A DNA stretch of 64,000 bases from Paenibacillus algorifonticola (GTDB lineage: Bacteria; Bacillota; Bacilli; Paenibacillales; Paenibacillaceae). Position numbers and translations under genes: made by a program. This document shows, in pieces, positions 8,506 to 17,228 of the stretch; position 1 is the first letter of the stretch; the number at the start of each line of letters is the position of its first letter. The stretch is taken from positions 91,442-155,441 of the forward strand of contig NZ_LAQO01000025.1 in NCBI RefSeq assembly GCF_000971975.1, given 5' to 3'. Below the pieces are notes generated by a model. The model was not told the origin of the DNA. It searched no databases and saw only the letters and a program-made list of their open reading frames with translations.

Positions 8506-10328
8506 TTCTTATTCTCCTCCTCTATGAAGTCCGATTGAACACGGGCAGCTTTACGGTCGCTGTCACGGTAGCCAGCTAACGCATTCGCAATCCAGTGATC
8601 CCGTTCTCCGCCATCTCCTCGCAGCCTGCGGGCGGCAAGCAGCCCGACGAAGACGCGATTTTCAAACAGATTATAGGCCTGAAACTGCTCTGCAAGCTGC
8701 GGAAAATCCCGTTCATACTGGCCGATCGCATCTGCAACCGCCTGCCAGAATTGCTGCTCCTCGAATGAATAATGCTTGTTCAAAAACAAAGCCAGCTCCG
8801 CCAAATTCACAAAAAACAAAGCGTTATGCACAACATCCCGAACCTCATGCTTGACATCCGTTTCCGGCAAAGCCGCGGAGTCTGCATTTTCTCCGTTATA
8901 AAATAATACGCCGCCTGAAAAGTCCTTTACGGCGAGCCGCGACGGTACGCCGCTGCGATGCAGCAGCACGAGATTTTGCGCGTGTGCTTCAACTGCAGCT
9001 CCATGCGCGAACAACAAATGGAGCAGCGGACGCAAAACAACGTTGAGCAATTGACTGAGCCAAACCTCTACTCCTGACGCTTGCACCCATGGCGCGATAA
9101 AGGGCTGCCCGTCTGACCTAACATGGCATAGCGCCGTGAATGGAACCGCCTCTTCGCCCTGATCTAAATAAAGATGGACGCTGTCCCGCCATAAGGCGCA
9201 AAGGGTTCCCTCTGCCCGCCCGCGCACCGACTCTGGTAGCCGTTCATAACGGTAAGAAATACCGAGCCGCTCCTGCAATAAAATCAGCCGCAGCGTTTCT
9301 CTCAAATATTCATCCCCCACCACCATAGTCGCAAGGCGAGTCGAGGATCTCGGGCCATTCCTTGCATGCCGCGGACTAATCGTCCGCATCGATGAGGTAT
9401 TGCGGATGCTTAGCGGCAATTTAATCGACAGCCCTTTAAGGTCTGTGCGGTTAGCTAATGTGCGAATGGACTGCTGGGGCGAATAGAGGTGGCGGCTTTC
9501 GCCTAATACGACTATTTTCCCTAAAGCGATCTCCTTGAAAAATAGTCCGGAAAGCACCTCCCGCCACTGCCATGGATGTACTGGCATATATACATAATCC
9601 TTCGGCTCGCAGCCTTTCTGCTCGAGTCGCTGCTCCCACTCCGTGAGTTGCTCCACGCCAACGTCCGCTCGAATAAGCGCTCTTTCATCTACCCCTTTGG
9701 ACGCTGTCATTTCCACATTTTCCTGCCAGACAGCGAGCCAGAGCAGCTGAAATTGCGGATGAAACTCCGGACCATACGCCTCATTATCAGCCATCGTAAA
9801 TCCGATTCTCGACTTGAAGCATGGATGGTACGGGTGCCCTTCCAGCACATCGCCCTCAAGCTCGTCGTAACTGCGGATGCCGCCCCGCTTATGGCTCCCC
9901 TCCTCGCTTATCCGCTGCAAGGCAGCCGCTTCCTTCAGCAGCGTCTGCTCCAGTTCTGCGGCAAAGGTGCTAATCTGGCTAGGTATCTCAGCAAGTGAGC
10001 GAGCCATTTCCTCCAGAAAGAGGGCGATATCTTGCGCCTCTTCCTGCCTTCCTTCCTGAAGGCGATTTATGATGCTGTTCGTCAGCTTTATTTTTCCAAA
10101 ACTTAGCATTTTTCTGCCTTGGCAGCTATAATGGACCGGCCGCTCTTGCTCATCGCGACCGAAAATAAGTAGCTCCAGCTGGCCGCCTCGCTGCTCCGTG
10201 CATGTGAAAACGGGTAGCCTTTCAAATACGAGTGCTTCAATCAGTTGGGTGAACACCCGCCTTCTCGCCCTCTGAAAAGCTTGTGAGCTTGCCAGTTCGC
10301 CTACTGCTGCTATATTCGCATAAGCCAT
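8502..10328 (-). CDS. NIS siderophore synthetase (IucA/IucC family), first gene of the operon
   Basis: About 608 residues from the ATG at 10328; a GTG five codons earlier (10343) lies directly on the AGGAGGTG ribosome site, so the ATG is preferred although its spacing is slightly long. Motifs GHPYHPCFKSRIGF, YGPEFHPQF, MPVHPWQW, SPQQSIRTL and AHGAAVEAHAQN define the IucA/IucC family. It resembles the next gene more than it resembles the fused synthetase, which suggests duplication of these two. It lies directly behind a Fur-type operator, so iron starvation should induce the whole operon. Confidence 0.88.
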   Translation of the reverse strand: MAYANIAAVGELASSQAFQRARRRVFTQLIEALVFERLPVFTCTEQRGGQLELLIFGRDEQERPVHYSCQGRKMLSFGKIKLTNSIINRLQEGRQEEAQDIALFLEEMARSLAEIPSQISTFAAELEQTLLKEAAALQRISEEGSHKRGGIRSYDELEGDVLEGHPYHPCFKSRIGFTMADNEAYGPEFHPQFQLLWLAVWQENVEMTASKGVDERALIRADVGVEQLTEWEQRLEQKGCEPKDYVYMPVHPWQWREVLSGLFFKEIALGKIVVLGESRHLYSPQQSIRTLANRTDLKGLSIKLPLSIRNTSSMRTISPRHARNGPRSSTRLATMVVGDEYLRETLRLILLQERLGISYRYERLPESVRGRAEGTLCALWRDSVHLYLDQGEEAVPFTALCHVRSDGQPFIAPWVQASGVEVWLSQLLNVVLRPLLHLLFAHGAAVEAHAQNLVLLHRSGVPSRLAVKDFSGGVLFYNGENADSAALPETDVKHEVRDVVHNALFFVNLAELALFLNKHYSFEEQQFWQAVADAIGQYERDFPQLAEQFQAYNLFENRVFVGLLAARRLRGDGGERDHWIANALAGYRDSDRKAARVQSDFIEEENKK

Positions 10329-10361
10329 TCCCGTTTGAAGCACCTCCTGAAAACTTTTAAT

Positions 10362-10376
10362 TGATTTTCATTATCA
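10362..10376 (-). promoter_or_regulatory. Fur box ahead of the siderophore operon
   Basis: TGATTTTCATTATCA fits the Bacillus 7-1-7 Fur operator TGATAAT-N-ATTATCA at 12 of 14 defined positions. It lies 34 bases upstream of the first siderophore synthetase gene, where repression by iron-loaded Fur would be expected. Confidence 0.75.
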
Positions 10377-10445
10377 ATGATATCGGCAACGCCTGCGACC
10401 GTCCATGTAGCATTTTGTCCGATTTTACCAAATGCTTTTGAACGC

Positions 10446-10484
10446 AAAAAAAGCAGGAACCTGGATGACTCCAGTATTCCTGCT
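10446..10484 (-). terminator. Rho-independent terminator of the yutD-like/lipA side
   Basis: AGCAGGAA pairs with TTCCTGCT, and an inner CTGGA/TCCAG stem caps the hairpin. Read on the minus strand it is followed by a run of T (46-51), 30 bases after the yutD-like stop. It also insulates the siderophore promoter. Confidence 0.8.
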
Positions 10485-10515
10485 TCATTTAACTTAACCC
10501 TGTACCCGCACCTGC

Positions 10516-11295
10516 TTATTCCGCTGTTGGCTCGGAAAGATTCGTTTTCGGCGGGCGATTTTTGCCGCGATAAGGCGATTTCTGGCGCTGCGGCTGAACC
10601 GGCGCTCCTTCATTGCTTTCAGCGGAAGCGGCGATTTCCTTGCTTGCCGCAAGTCCTCTTGGCGGCTTCTTGCCGCCGCTGCGATCTGCACGCTCTCCGC
10701 CCCCGCCACTGCCGCCATTCGGCCGATAGCTGCGGCGCTCACGCTGCTTGCCCCCGCTGCGCTGCGAAGAATCCTCGCTGCGATTGCCGGAGCTGCCGCG
10801 CGAAGTATGGCTCTGACTGTTCTGGCTTTGCTTCTGTCCCTGATTTGGAGCATTTGATCCACCAGGAGACTTGGCTGTCGGAGCAGCAGCCTGCACATGG
10901 CCGTCTCCCTCCTGCCCCGCTGTCTGAAAAGCTTCCTCCAGCGCCATGAACAGCTTGTCGTTGAGATCAGCCGTCAGTGCATCCTCCTCGTCCACTTCCT
11001 CAAGCTCGGGGGACTGCTTCACGCTTCCGGTCTTCTCCAACACAAAGTAAGGGCAGCCGAAGTTGCAATATTCATTAATGTAATCCGATGCATAGGAAAA
11101 CATCGTATCACGAGTGGACTTCATATGATTGTCTTTAAAAAACCCTTTCAGGCGCAGCTGGCTATAGCCCCAGTCGCCCACGATATAATCATACCGCTCC
11201 AGCACCTCGCTGTAGCGGGCACGAAAGGCCTCTTGATTCCAGCCATTTCTGTTCTCATGAACAAGCTCATAAATTTTACCACCGATTTGAATCAA
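10516..11295 (-). CDS. yutD: YutD-like protein (DUF1027) with long low-complexity tail
   Basis: 259 residues from a TTG at 11295 with GAGGTG upstream. The first ~100 residues match the Bacillus YutD family (YELVHENRNGWN, VGDWGYSQLRLKGF, YCNFGCPYFVLEK); the molecular role of the family is not established. B. subtilis YutD stops near 100 residues, whereas here about 150 more residues follow, rich in S, G, R, K and Q with basic patches, and probably disordered. It lies directly downstream of lipA in the same direction, as in B. subtilis. Cotranscription with lipA is likely. Confidence 0.8.
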   Translation of the reverse strand: MIQIGGKIYELVHENRNGWNQEAFRARYSEVLERYDYIVGDWGYSQLRLKGFFKDNHMKSTRDTMFSYASDYINEYCNFGCPYFVLEKTGSVKQSPELEEVDEEDALTADLNDKLFMALEEAFQTAGQEGDGHVQAAAPTAKSPGGSNAPNQGQKQSQNSQSHTSRGSSGNRSEDSSQRSGGKQRERRSYRPNGGSGGGGERADRSGGKKPPRGLAASKEIAASAESNEGAPVQPQRQKSPYRGKNRPPKTNLSEPTAE

Positions 11296-11331
11296 GACGA
11301 CTTCCCACCTCTCGAAGCTTCAGTTCAAGCC

Positions 11332-12240
11332 TTACACGCTGCTCAGCTCGCGCTCCTCAGCGGCGACAGCGGAATCCGTCTGCTCATGCGCATGATAGGA
11401 GCTGCGAACGAGCGGGCCCGACTCAACATGCCGGAATCCGCGCTTCAATCCTTCTTCCTTCAAAGCGGCAAATTCATCTGGATGCACGTAACGAACTAGC
11501 GGCAGATGGTTTGGCGTTGGCTGCAAATATTGACCTAAAGTCAATATGTTGCAATCCACAGCACGCAAATCATCCATCGTTTTCAAAATCTCTTCAAACG
11601 TTTCGCCAAGGCCTAGCATAATGCTCGACTTCGTCGGAATTTTCGGATTCATCGCCTTCGCGCGTTTAAGAAGCTCCAGTGAACGGGCATATTTAGCCCG
11701 GGCACGCACGCGGTCAGAAAGGCGCTCTACCGTTTCAATATTATGGTTCAAAATATCCGGCTTCGCATCCATAACCACTTGAAGCGCAGCTTCATTGCCA
11801 AGGAAATCCGGAATGAGCACCTCAACGCGGCAAAACATAACGCGCTCGCGAATCGCTTGAATCGTTGCGGCGAAAATAGATGCGCCGCCATCCTTCAAAT
11901 CATCGCGCGCAACCGATGTTACGACGCAGTGGCGCAAACCCATCTGCTCCGCTGCTTCAGCAACGCGTTCCGGCTCCTGTGTATCCAGCTCCGTCGGCAT
12001 GCCCGTCTTAACGGCGCAGAAGCGGCAAGCCCGCGTACAGATATCACCTAATATCATAAAGGTTGCCGTACGATTAGCCCAGCATTCATAAATATTTGGA
12101 CAACGCGCTTCCTCGCATACAGTATGCAGCGTCTTGGTACGCATCATGTCTTTAATTTCGGCATAATTGCCGTCAGTCGTTAATTTAATGCGAAGCCAAT
12201 CCGGCTTCGGCAGTTTTTCTGTTTGTTTGGTTGGTTTCAT
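11332..12240 (-). CDS. lipA: Lipoyl synthase
   Basis: 302 residues, the usual length. It inserts two sulfur atoms into protein-bound octanoyl groups to make lipoyl cofactor, using radical SAM chemistry. Both iron-sulfur sites are intact: the auxiliary cluster cysteines 42, 47 and 53 (CEEARCPNIYEC) and the radical SAM cysteines 68, 72 and 75 (CTRACRFC). The ATG at 12240 follows AGGGATG. It is divergent from lytH and followed by the yutD-like gene, a conserved Bacillales arrangement (yutB is B. subtilis lipA). Confidence 0.95.
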   Translation of the reverse strand: MKPTKQTEKLPKPDWLRIKLTTDGNYAEIKDMMRTKTLHTVCEEARCPNIYECWANRTATFMILGDICTRACRFCAVKTGMPTELDTQEPERVAEAAEQMGLRHCVVTSVARDDLKDGGASIFAATIQAIRERVMFCRVEVLIPDFLGNEAALQVVMDAKPDILNHNIETVERLSDRVRARAKYARSLELLKRAKAMNPKIPTKSSIMLGLGETFEEILKTMDDLRAVDCNILTLGQYLQPTPNHLPLVRYVHPDEFAALKEEGLKRGFRHVESGPLVRSSYHAHEQTDSAVAAEERELSSV

Positions 12241-12336
12241 CCGGCATCCCTGCTTTCACTCCATTTAACAAGGTCGTATCCTCAAACGCAATAATGGCTG
12301 CATTTCAAAATAAGCCTTGGCCGTATCACTTTCGCT

Positions 12337-12342
12337 ATTATA
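12337..12342 (-). promoter_or_regulatory. Candidate -10 element for lipA
   Basis: A perfect TATAAT on the minus strand, about 95 bases upstream of the lipA ATG. No convincing -35 is seen at 17 bases, so this is only a candidate. The rest of the 12241-12510 divergent gap shows nothing else I can name. Confidence 0.35.
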
Positions 12343-12510
12343 GCATGTTTCTTCTCTATGTAGCACGTAATTGCCCATTCGATTCATTCGAATTTCAGAT
12401 AAAAGCCATACATATTTACGATGGATGGCAAGTCAAAGCGCCTCGCATAAAAAGCAATGATTTGCAAAACCTAACCTTCAAGCCATATAGCTACAGAAAG
12501 GATGGACAGC

Positions 12511-13563
12511 TTGAAACAGACCGTGCGTTTTGCAGCAGCACTCACACTTTCCGCCTGCCTCATAACCGGGCACTCCGGGCAAGCCCATTCGGCGTCCCGG
12601 TCAGCAGAGCATCAAGATGAAGGCCTTTTGCCAGTCCAGTCCACGCCTAAAGCTGCCGAAGTATTCGCTACCCGGAAAACGTTATACGACAAGTTAAGCT
12701 TGATGACGGGCATTCCATGGCCCCAGCTTGCCGCTATTGATCAATATGAGCGCACGCTGTCAAGCGCACGCCCCAAAACGCGGCCGCTTCTAGGCCAAAC
12801 CGTTGGCATCTTTATTGAACAGGATCAATGGAGCGGCCTGCTGAATCCGAATAAAGCCGATGTATCGCCGCTTTCCATTCGCTGGTTCAACGGCATTGGC
12901 CGGGACGGCAATGGCGACGGGCTAGCGGAACGCACCAATGATTTCGATTTGCTGTATGCGATAGCAAGCAAAATTTTGCAGCATGGAACGACTGAGGACG
13001 ATTTGGCCATTGGGCTATGGGAATATTATCATAACAGCCGCTCCGTCCAGCGTATTCAGCAGTTTACGCGTATTTATGAAGCGTTTGGACGACTGGATCT
13101 GTTCGAGCATGCTTTTCCGCTGCCAGTCGGAAATAACTATTCGTATAAAAGCACTTGGGGCAACGCTCGCAGCTGGGGCGGCAGACGCAGCCACGAAGGC
13201 ACCGATCTGTTCGCTGGCTACGGCCTCTCTGTCAAAAGCACCTGCTATGGCATTATCGAGGTGAAGGGCTGGAACCCATTCGGCGGCTGGCGCATTGGCA
13301 TCCGTGATCTCAACAATTATTACCATTATTACGCGCACCTATCCGGGTTCGATAAATCGCTGGCCGCCGGAACGGTCGTCAAGCCGGGTCAAGTGATCGG
13401 CTGGGTCGGAAGCTCGGGCTATGGCAAGCCGGGAACCCAGGGCAAATTCCCTCCCCATCTTCACTATGGCATTTACCGCGACCGCGGCCTGATCGAATGG
13501 TCCTTCGACCCGTATCCGTTGCTGAAAGCATGGGAGCGCGAAGAACTGCGGCGATCAAGGTGA
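12511..13563 (+). CDS. lytH: M23 metallopeptidase, LytH-like (sporulation L-Ala-D-Glu endopeptidase)
   Basis: About 350 residues from the TTG at 12511, nine bases after AAAGG; the ATG at 12502 is too close to that site. A secretion signal opens the protein, with LSAC resembling a short lipobox. The C-terminal LytM/M23 domain shows zinc ligands in SHEGTD and PHLHYG plus YYAHLSGF. B. subtilis lytH (yunA) lies beside lipA, yutD and yunB, and the same four families are near each other here, which supports a role in trimming spore-cortex stem peptides. The stop codon TGA is the first codon-length piece of the tandem repeat that follows. Confidence 0.78.
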   Translation: MKQTVRFAAALTLSACLITGHSGQAHSASRSAEHQDEGLLPVQSTPKAAEVFATRKTLYDKLSLMTGIPWPQLAAIDQYERTLSSARPKTRPLLGQTVGIFIEQDQWSGLLNPNKADVSPLSIRWFNGIGRDGNGDGLAERTNDFDLLYAIASKILQHGTTEDDLAIGLWEYYHNSRSVQRIQQFTRIYEAFGRLDLFEHAFPLPVGNNYSYKSTWGNARSWGGRRSHEGTDLFAGYGLSVKSTCYGIIEVKGWNPFGGWRIGIRDLNNYYHYYAHLSGFDKSLAAGTVVKPGQVIGWVGSSGYGKPGTQGKFPPHLHYGIYRDRGLIEWSFDPYPLLKAWEREELRRSR

Positions 13564-14041
13564 AACGGCTGTCGACGTCCTTGGCGGCGTGGCGCGTTTC
13601 ATTCCGAGAAATATAGAGAAAGGATAGCATTAGGACATCCTTTCCTATATTTCAAGGTGAAACGGCTGTCGCCGTCCTTGGCAGCGCGGCGCGTTTCATT
13701 CCGAGAAATATAGAGAAAGGATGGCATTAGGACATCCTTTCCTATATTTCAAGGTGAAACGGCTGTCGCCGTCCTTGGCAGCGCGGCGCGTTTCATTCCG
13801 AGAAATATAGAGAAAGGATGGCATTAGGACATCCTTTCCTATATTTCAAGGTGAAACGGCTGTCGCCATCCTTGGCGGCGCGGCGCGTTTCATTCCGAGA
13901 AATATAGAGAAAGGATAGCATTAGGACATCCTTTCCTATATTTCAAGGTGAAACGGCTGTCGACGTCCTTGGCGGCGCGGCGCGTTTCATTCCGAGAAAT
14001 ATAGAGAAAGGATAGCGTTAGGATATGCTTTCTCTATATTT
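13557..14041. repeat. Five tandem copies of a 97-bp double-hairpin repeat
   Basis: Units start at 13557, 13654, 13751, 13848 and 13945. Each has a first inverted repeat TGAAACG...CGTTTCA enclosing a GC-rich stem, and a second GAAATATAG/CTATATTTC plus AAAGGAT/ATCCTTT stem. Copies differ by a few substitutions. In the last unit the second hairpin is re-formed as a perfect 14-bp stem (AAATATAGAGAAAG with CTTTCTCTATATTT). The first unit supplies the stop codon of the upstream peptidase gene. This and a terminator account for the gene-free stretch 13564-14250. Confidence 0.95.
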
Positions 14042-14101
14042 TGAAAAAAGGGTAATAGCTTTCAGCTCAGCTCGCGAAGCGCCACCTATCGCTCCAATAC
14101 G

Positions 14102-14144
14102 AACCGCTAATTGCTGGCCGCTGGCCAGCAGCTAGCGGTTTTTT
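14102..14144 (+). terminator. Rho-independent terminator
   Basis: AACCGCTA/TAGCGGTT and TGCTGGCC/GGCCAGCA form a long stem followed by six T on the plus strand. It closes the repeat region before the YafY-family gene. Confidence 0.85.
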
Positions 14145-14250
14145 CATGGCGGCAGCGTTATTTTTTTCTTGAGCAGCCTGATTTAATGATGACAAACATG
14201 TTGTCACTAATAGCATGCTATACTGGGTTAAAAAGGGAGGGAGGCCCCGT

Positions 14251-15189
14251 TTGAAAAGGAATGATCGCCTCATTGCCATTATGATGGCTTTGCAGCAGCG
14301 GCCCGAGACTGCGCAGGCTTTGGCCAGCAAGCTTGAGGTATCCAAACGAACGATTCTTCGCGATATGCAGGCGCTAGCCGAGATGGGAATACCGTTATAC
14401 GCCCTATCGGGGCCTGCAGGAGGCTTCCGATTAATGGATGGCTATAAACTGCCGCCGCTGCATTTCGATTCGCAGGAAGCACTCGCTGTGCTATTTTCGC
14501 TGAATGCCATGACCAAAATGGCCGACACCCCTTTTAACCAAGCACGTTTTACAGCCATTGATAAAATTCGAGCCACGATGCCGGAGCATATTTTGCAGCA
14601 TATAGAGCCGATTTTGGATCGTCTGGAAATTGCCATTCCCGACCGGAACTACAAAACACCGCTGCTGGAGGAACTGCTGAAATATGCGGGAACGTCGATC
14701 TGGATTCGCGCCTTCTATCGCTCCGAGCAGCATCAAAGATCGCTTGAGCTGCTGCCCCTCCGGCTCTACACAGCACATGGCTTCTGGTACTGTGAAGCTT
14801 ATTCCGTGCTGCATGAGGAGCAGCGCACGTTCCGCGTTGATCGTTTTGTGCAATTGGAGCCCATTGAGCCGCCGCTAGCGGCTTCAGCCTACTTGGACAA
14901 GGCCGGATCGGCTGACTCTAGCGCTATGAAGCTTGCACACATCGCTGCCCAATTAACGTATCGGGGAGCTTTGCTCGCCGAGCAGGATCCTCATTTTGGG
15001 CAGCTGGTCAAGCAGGTGGACAGCCAGCTGTGGAAGCTTGAAATGGATTTGCCCATGTCCGAATGGGACTGGGCCGTTCAATTTTTCACCTATCTCGGCA
15101 TGGATGCCGAAGTGACAGAACCGCCTGCGCTGCGAAAAGCTATTTATCAACGAGTATGCCAGCTTGCTTCCCGCTATGAGCAGCAATAA
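14251..15189 (+). CDS. YafY-type transcriptional regulator (HTH plus WYL domain)
   Basis: 312 residues from the TTG at 14251, six bases after GGGAGGGAGG; the longer frame from 14215 would contain that ribosome site. The N-terminal winged helix (ASKLEVSKRTILRDMQALAEMG) is a DeoR/HTH_11 domain. The remainder is a WYL sensor region (AFYRSEQHQRSLELLPLRLY and WYCEAYSVLHEEQRTFRVDR). Such proteins bind DNA in response to ligands, often oligonucleotides or small molecules. A DinB gene follows after 33 bases and is probably cotranscribed and perhaps a target. Confidence 0.85.
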   Translation: MKRNDRLIAIMMALQQRPETAQALASKLEVSKRTILRDMQALAEMGIPLYALSGPAGGFRLMDGYKLPPLHFDSQEALAVLFSLNAMTKMADTPFNQARFTAIDKIRATMPEHILQHIEPILDRLEIAIPDRNYKTPLLEELLKYAGTSIWIRAFYRSEQHQRSLELLPLRLYTAHGFWYCEAYSVLHEEQRTFRVDRFVQLEPIEPPLAASAYLDKAGSADSSAMKLAHIAAQLTYRGALLAEQDPHFGQLVKQVDSQLWKLEMDLPMSEWDWAVQFFTYLGMDAEVTEPPALRKAIYQRVCQLASRYEQQ

Positions 15190-15222
15190 AAAATAATTGA
15201 CAAAACAAGGAGACGATACATA

Positions 15223-15711
15223 ATGTTAGGAACATTTACAGTTAGAGATCATTTGCTGGAGGAGCTGGAACTATCCGTGCGGACAAGCAGCTCCTTAATT
15301 GCTCAAATCAAGCAGTCCGAGTGGGACTTTCGCCCGCAGGACAATATGCGTTCGCTGATTGAGCTCGTTCATCATCTGGTTGCCATTCCCGCTAGCGATC
15401 TAGCCATTCTACAGGAAAAGACGGAGCATGAAGTTGCGGAGGTCGAAAATGGAGCCGCTGGCATCACTAGTACGGACGAGCTGATTCAGCGTTTTCAAAC
15501 CAACCTTGAAACGTTCAAGCAGTATATCCTTTCCTTAAGCGAGGAAGAGCTGCTGAATAAATCTTCTAAAGCTTATTATTTGGAGCATGGCATGGTTCAG
15601 ATCAAATGGCTTATTGAGGTCGTTACCCATACGTTCCACCATCGCTCGCAGCTTTACAACTACTTGAAGCAAAACGGACATGACTTGAATTTCTTTATGC
15701 TGTACATGTAA
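15223..15711 (+). CDS. DinB/YfiT-family four-helix protein
   Basis: 162 residues, with AAGGAG upstream of the ATG. The pattern LLEELELSVRTSSSLIAQI, ELVHHLVAIP and HTFHHRSQLYNYLKQNG gives the three histidine positions typical of DinB metal sites (HH near 45, HTFHHR near 140). Family members include metal-dependent thiol transferases; most are uncharacterised. It is followed by a strong terminator, so it ends a two-gene unit with the YafY regulator. Confidence 0.8.
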   Translation: MLGTFTVRDHLLEELELSVRTSSSLIAQIKQSEWDFRPQDNMRSLIELVHHLVAIPASDLAILQEKTEHEVAEVENGAAGITSTDELIQRFQTNLETFKQYILSLSEEELLNKSSKAYYLEHGMVQIKWLIEVVTHTFHHRSQLYNYLKQNGHDLNFFMLYM

Positions 15712-15777
15712 TTCGGCTTAATGGGCATGTTCCAAATGAACGTAGCCTTTATAGAAACACTAATAAATCACTAATGA

Positions 15778-15816
15778 GCCACTGATGCAACGTTTGCATC
15801 AGTGGCTTTCCTTATT
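15778..15816 (+). terminator. Rho-independent terminator after the DinB gene
   Basis: A perfect 13-bp stem (GCCACTGATGCAA with its complement) and a three-base loop are followed by a T-rich stretch. It also separates this unit from the convergent yunB gene. Confidence 0.85.
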
Positions 15817-15817
15817 T

Positions 15818-17062
15818 CTAATGCTCGCTCTCATTCTCCGCGCTCGGCGCAGGCAGCGCTGGTGCATCAAGCTGCTCCTCCAGCATGCTGCCGTCCGATG
15901 GCTGCGTCACTCCGGTTCCTTTTGATAAAGGCAGTGCAATATTAGGGGCGCCAGGGGCAGAGCTGCCCACTGGATTGCCTTTGTTGTCGTAATAATACAT
16001 CGGGACGTCGCCAACGACGAGCAAATAGGAAATCGGAATTTCCGTTTCCACCATTTGCGGCTCCGTTTCAAAAGGAATAATAATCGCGACCTCCGCGACA
16101 ATATGAATGTACACCTCAATCAAAATCATATTGATGCCAGCATTTTGCTGGCGTGTGCTGAGATCCACTTTAACCGCGCCGACTGGCTCAAATTTGACGG
16201 GAACACGGGGACCATATGACGCAATAAGCGGACTGCCCAGCGCATTGCCAATTGGAATATGCTCGGGAATTTCCTTGAGATGCTCAAGCGTCGATTGCAC
16301 CGTCGTAATCGTTTGCGCCCTAATTTTCGTATGCTCATTGTAGTTCAGCATGAAGCCCGACACTTTGCCGTTGCTGTTCATTTTCCAATCAACCAGCTTC
16401 TCGAACTCGGACTGGCTGGCCACCTGCTCTGTCGTCGCTTTATTAATCGCCTGTGTTGCTACCTGCTTGATTCGCAATTGGGCAACCTTAGTAAGCGGCT
16501 CGCGCAAATGCTTATCTACGTATAAAAAAGACTGAATGCCGCCAATGAGCAGCGTTAACACAATAATGGCAGCCCATATTTTGAGCTTCCGCCTTGGCGA
16601 CTTCGGCCTTGAGCCCCAGCTTCCTCCACCGGACGACTGTGACTGTCCAGGTTGAAAAGCATCATAAGCGGCTGGACGGGAAGCGGCGCGACCAGACTGC
16701 GATTTTGCTACAAAACCACTATGGCTGCTGCCTTTACCAAACAAGGGCTTGCTCACTCCCCAGCTTCTGGGGCGACTAGCGCTGGGGCTAGGACGGCTCC
16801 CCCTGACCCAGCTTTTAGGCCAGCTAATGCTTACGCTAGTAAGCTTGCCACTGCCCCAGCTTTTGGGCCGGCTAACACTTGCGCCAGAACGCTTGCTGCT
16901 GCCCCAGCTTTTGCCGCTGCGTCTGCCTGGATTTTCGCTTGCGCTTCCCCGATTGCTCCAGCTGACCGTCTTCACCCGCCTCAGCGGCAGTCCAGGCCAG
17001 GATAGCTTTCGATTGCGGTTCAACAGCTGAAGCAGTCCCCATTTTCTCCCCCATCTTGCCAT
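15818..17062 (-). CDS. yunB: Sporulation protein YunB with a repetitive N-terminal extension
   Basis: 414 residues from the ATG at 17062, ten bases after GGGAGG. From about residue 155 the sequence matches YunB: one membrane helix (IWAAIIVLTLLIGGIQSFLY), then IPIGNALGSPL, YGPRVPVKFEPVG and IEVYIHIVAEVAIIIPF. YunB is a sporulation protein of unknown biochemistry and neighbours lytH in B. subtilis. The B. subtilis protein is about 250 residues. The extra ~150 N-terminal residues here are S/R/K/W-rich, with a roughly 16-residue repeat carrying PKSWG or PRSWG, and should lie on the cytoplasmic side of the helix. Confidence 0.82.
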   Translation of the reverse strand: MARWGRKWGLLQLLNRNRKLSWPGLPLRRVKTVSWSNRGSASENPGRRSGKSWGSSKRSGASVSRPKSWGSGKLTSVSISWPKSWVRGSRPSPSASRPRSWGVSKPLFGKGSSHSGFVAKSQSGRAASRPAAYDAFQPGQSQSSGGGSWGSRPKSPRRKLKIWAAIIVLTLLIGGIQSFLYVDKHLREPLTKVAQLRIKQVATQAINKATTEQVASQSEFEKLVDWKMNSNGKVSGFMLNYNEHTKIRAQTITTVQSTLEHLKEIPEHIPIGNALGSPLIASYGPRVPVKFEPVGAVKVDLSTRQQNAGINMILIEVYIHIVAEVAIIIPFETEPQMVETEIPISYLLVVGDVPMYYYDNKGNPVGSSAPGAPNIALPLSKGTGVTQPSDGSMLEEQLDAPALPAPSAENESEH

Positions 17063-17228
17063 GCTACTATCGCCTCCCGCCAAATTCCCACTCTGTTACA
17101 AGCTTATGCTTGTCATGGCAAAAAAAGAAGAAGCCTCGCCCGTGCCGCCTTGCTTGGCTAAAAAGCTTTATTGTTCAGGTTATAGCTTTCATCCTGACGG
17201 TGAAGCCTATATAATGGAGGAACTTGCG

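Noticed and set aside
13557..14041. CRISPR array
   Set aside because: The units are contiguous 97-base near-identical copies with no unique spacers and no cas genes nearby.
16749..17030. Plus-strand frames within the yunB 5' part
   Set aside because: They are shadows of the repeat-rich N-terminal extension, and the minus-strand frame joins directly to the YunB domain.
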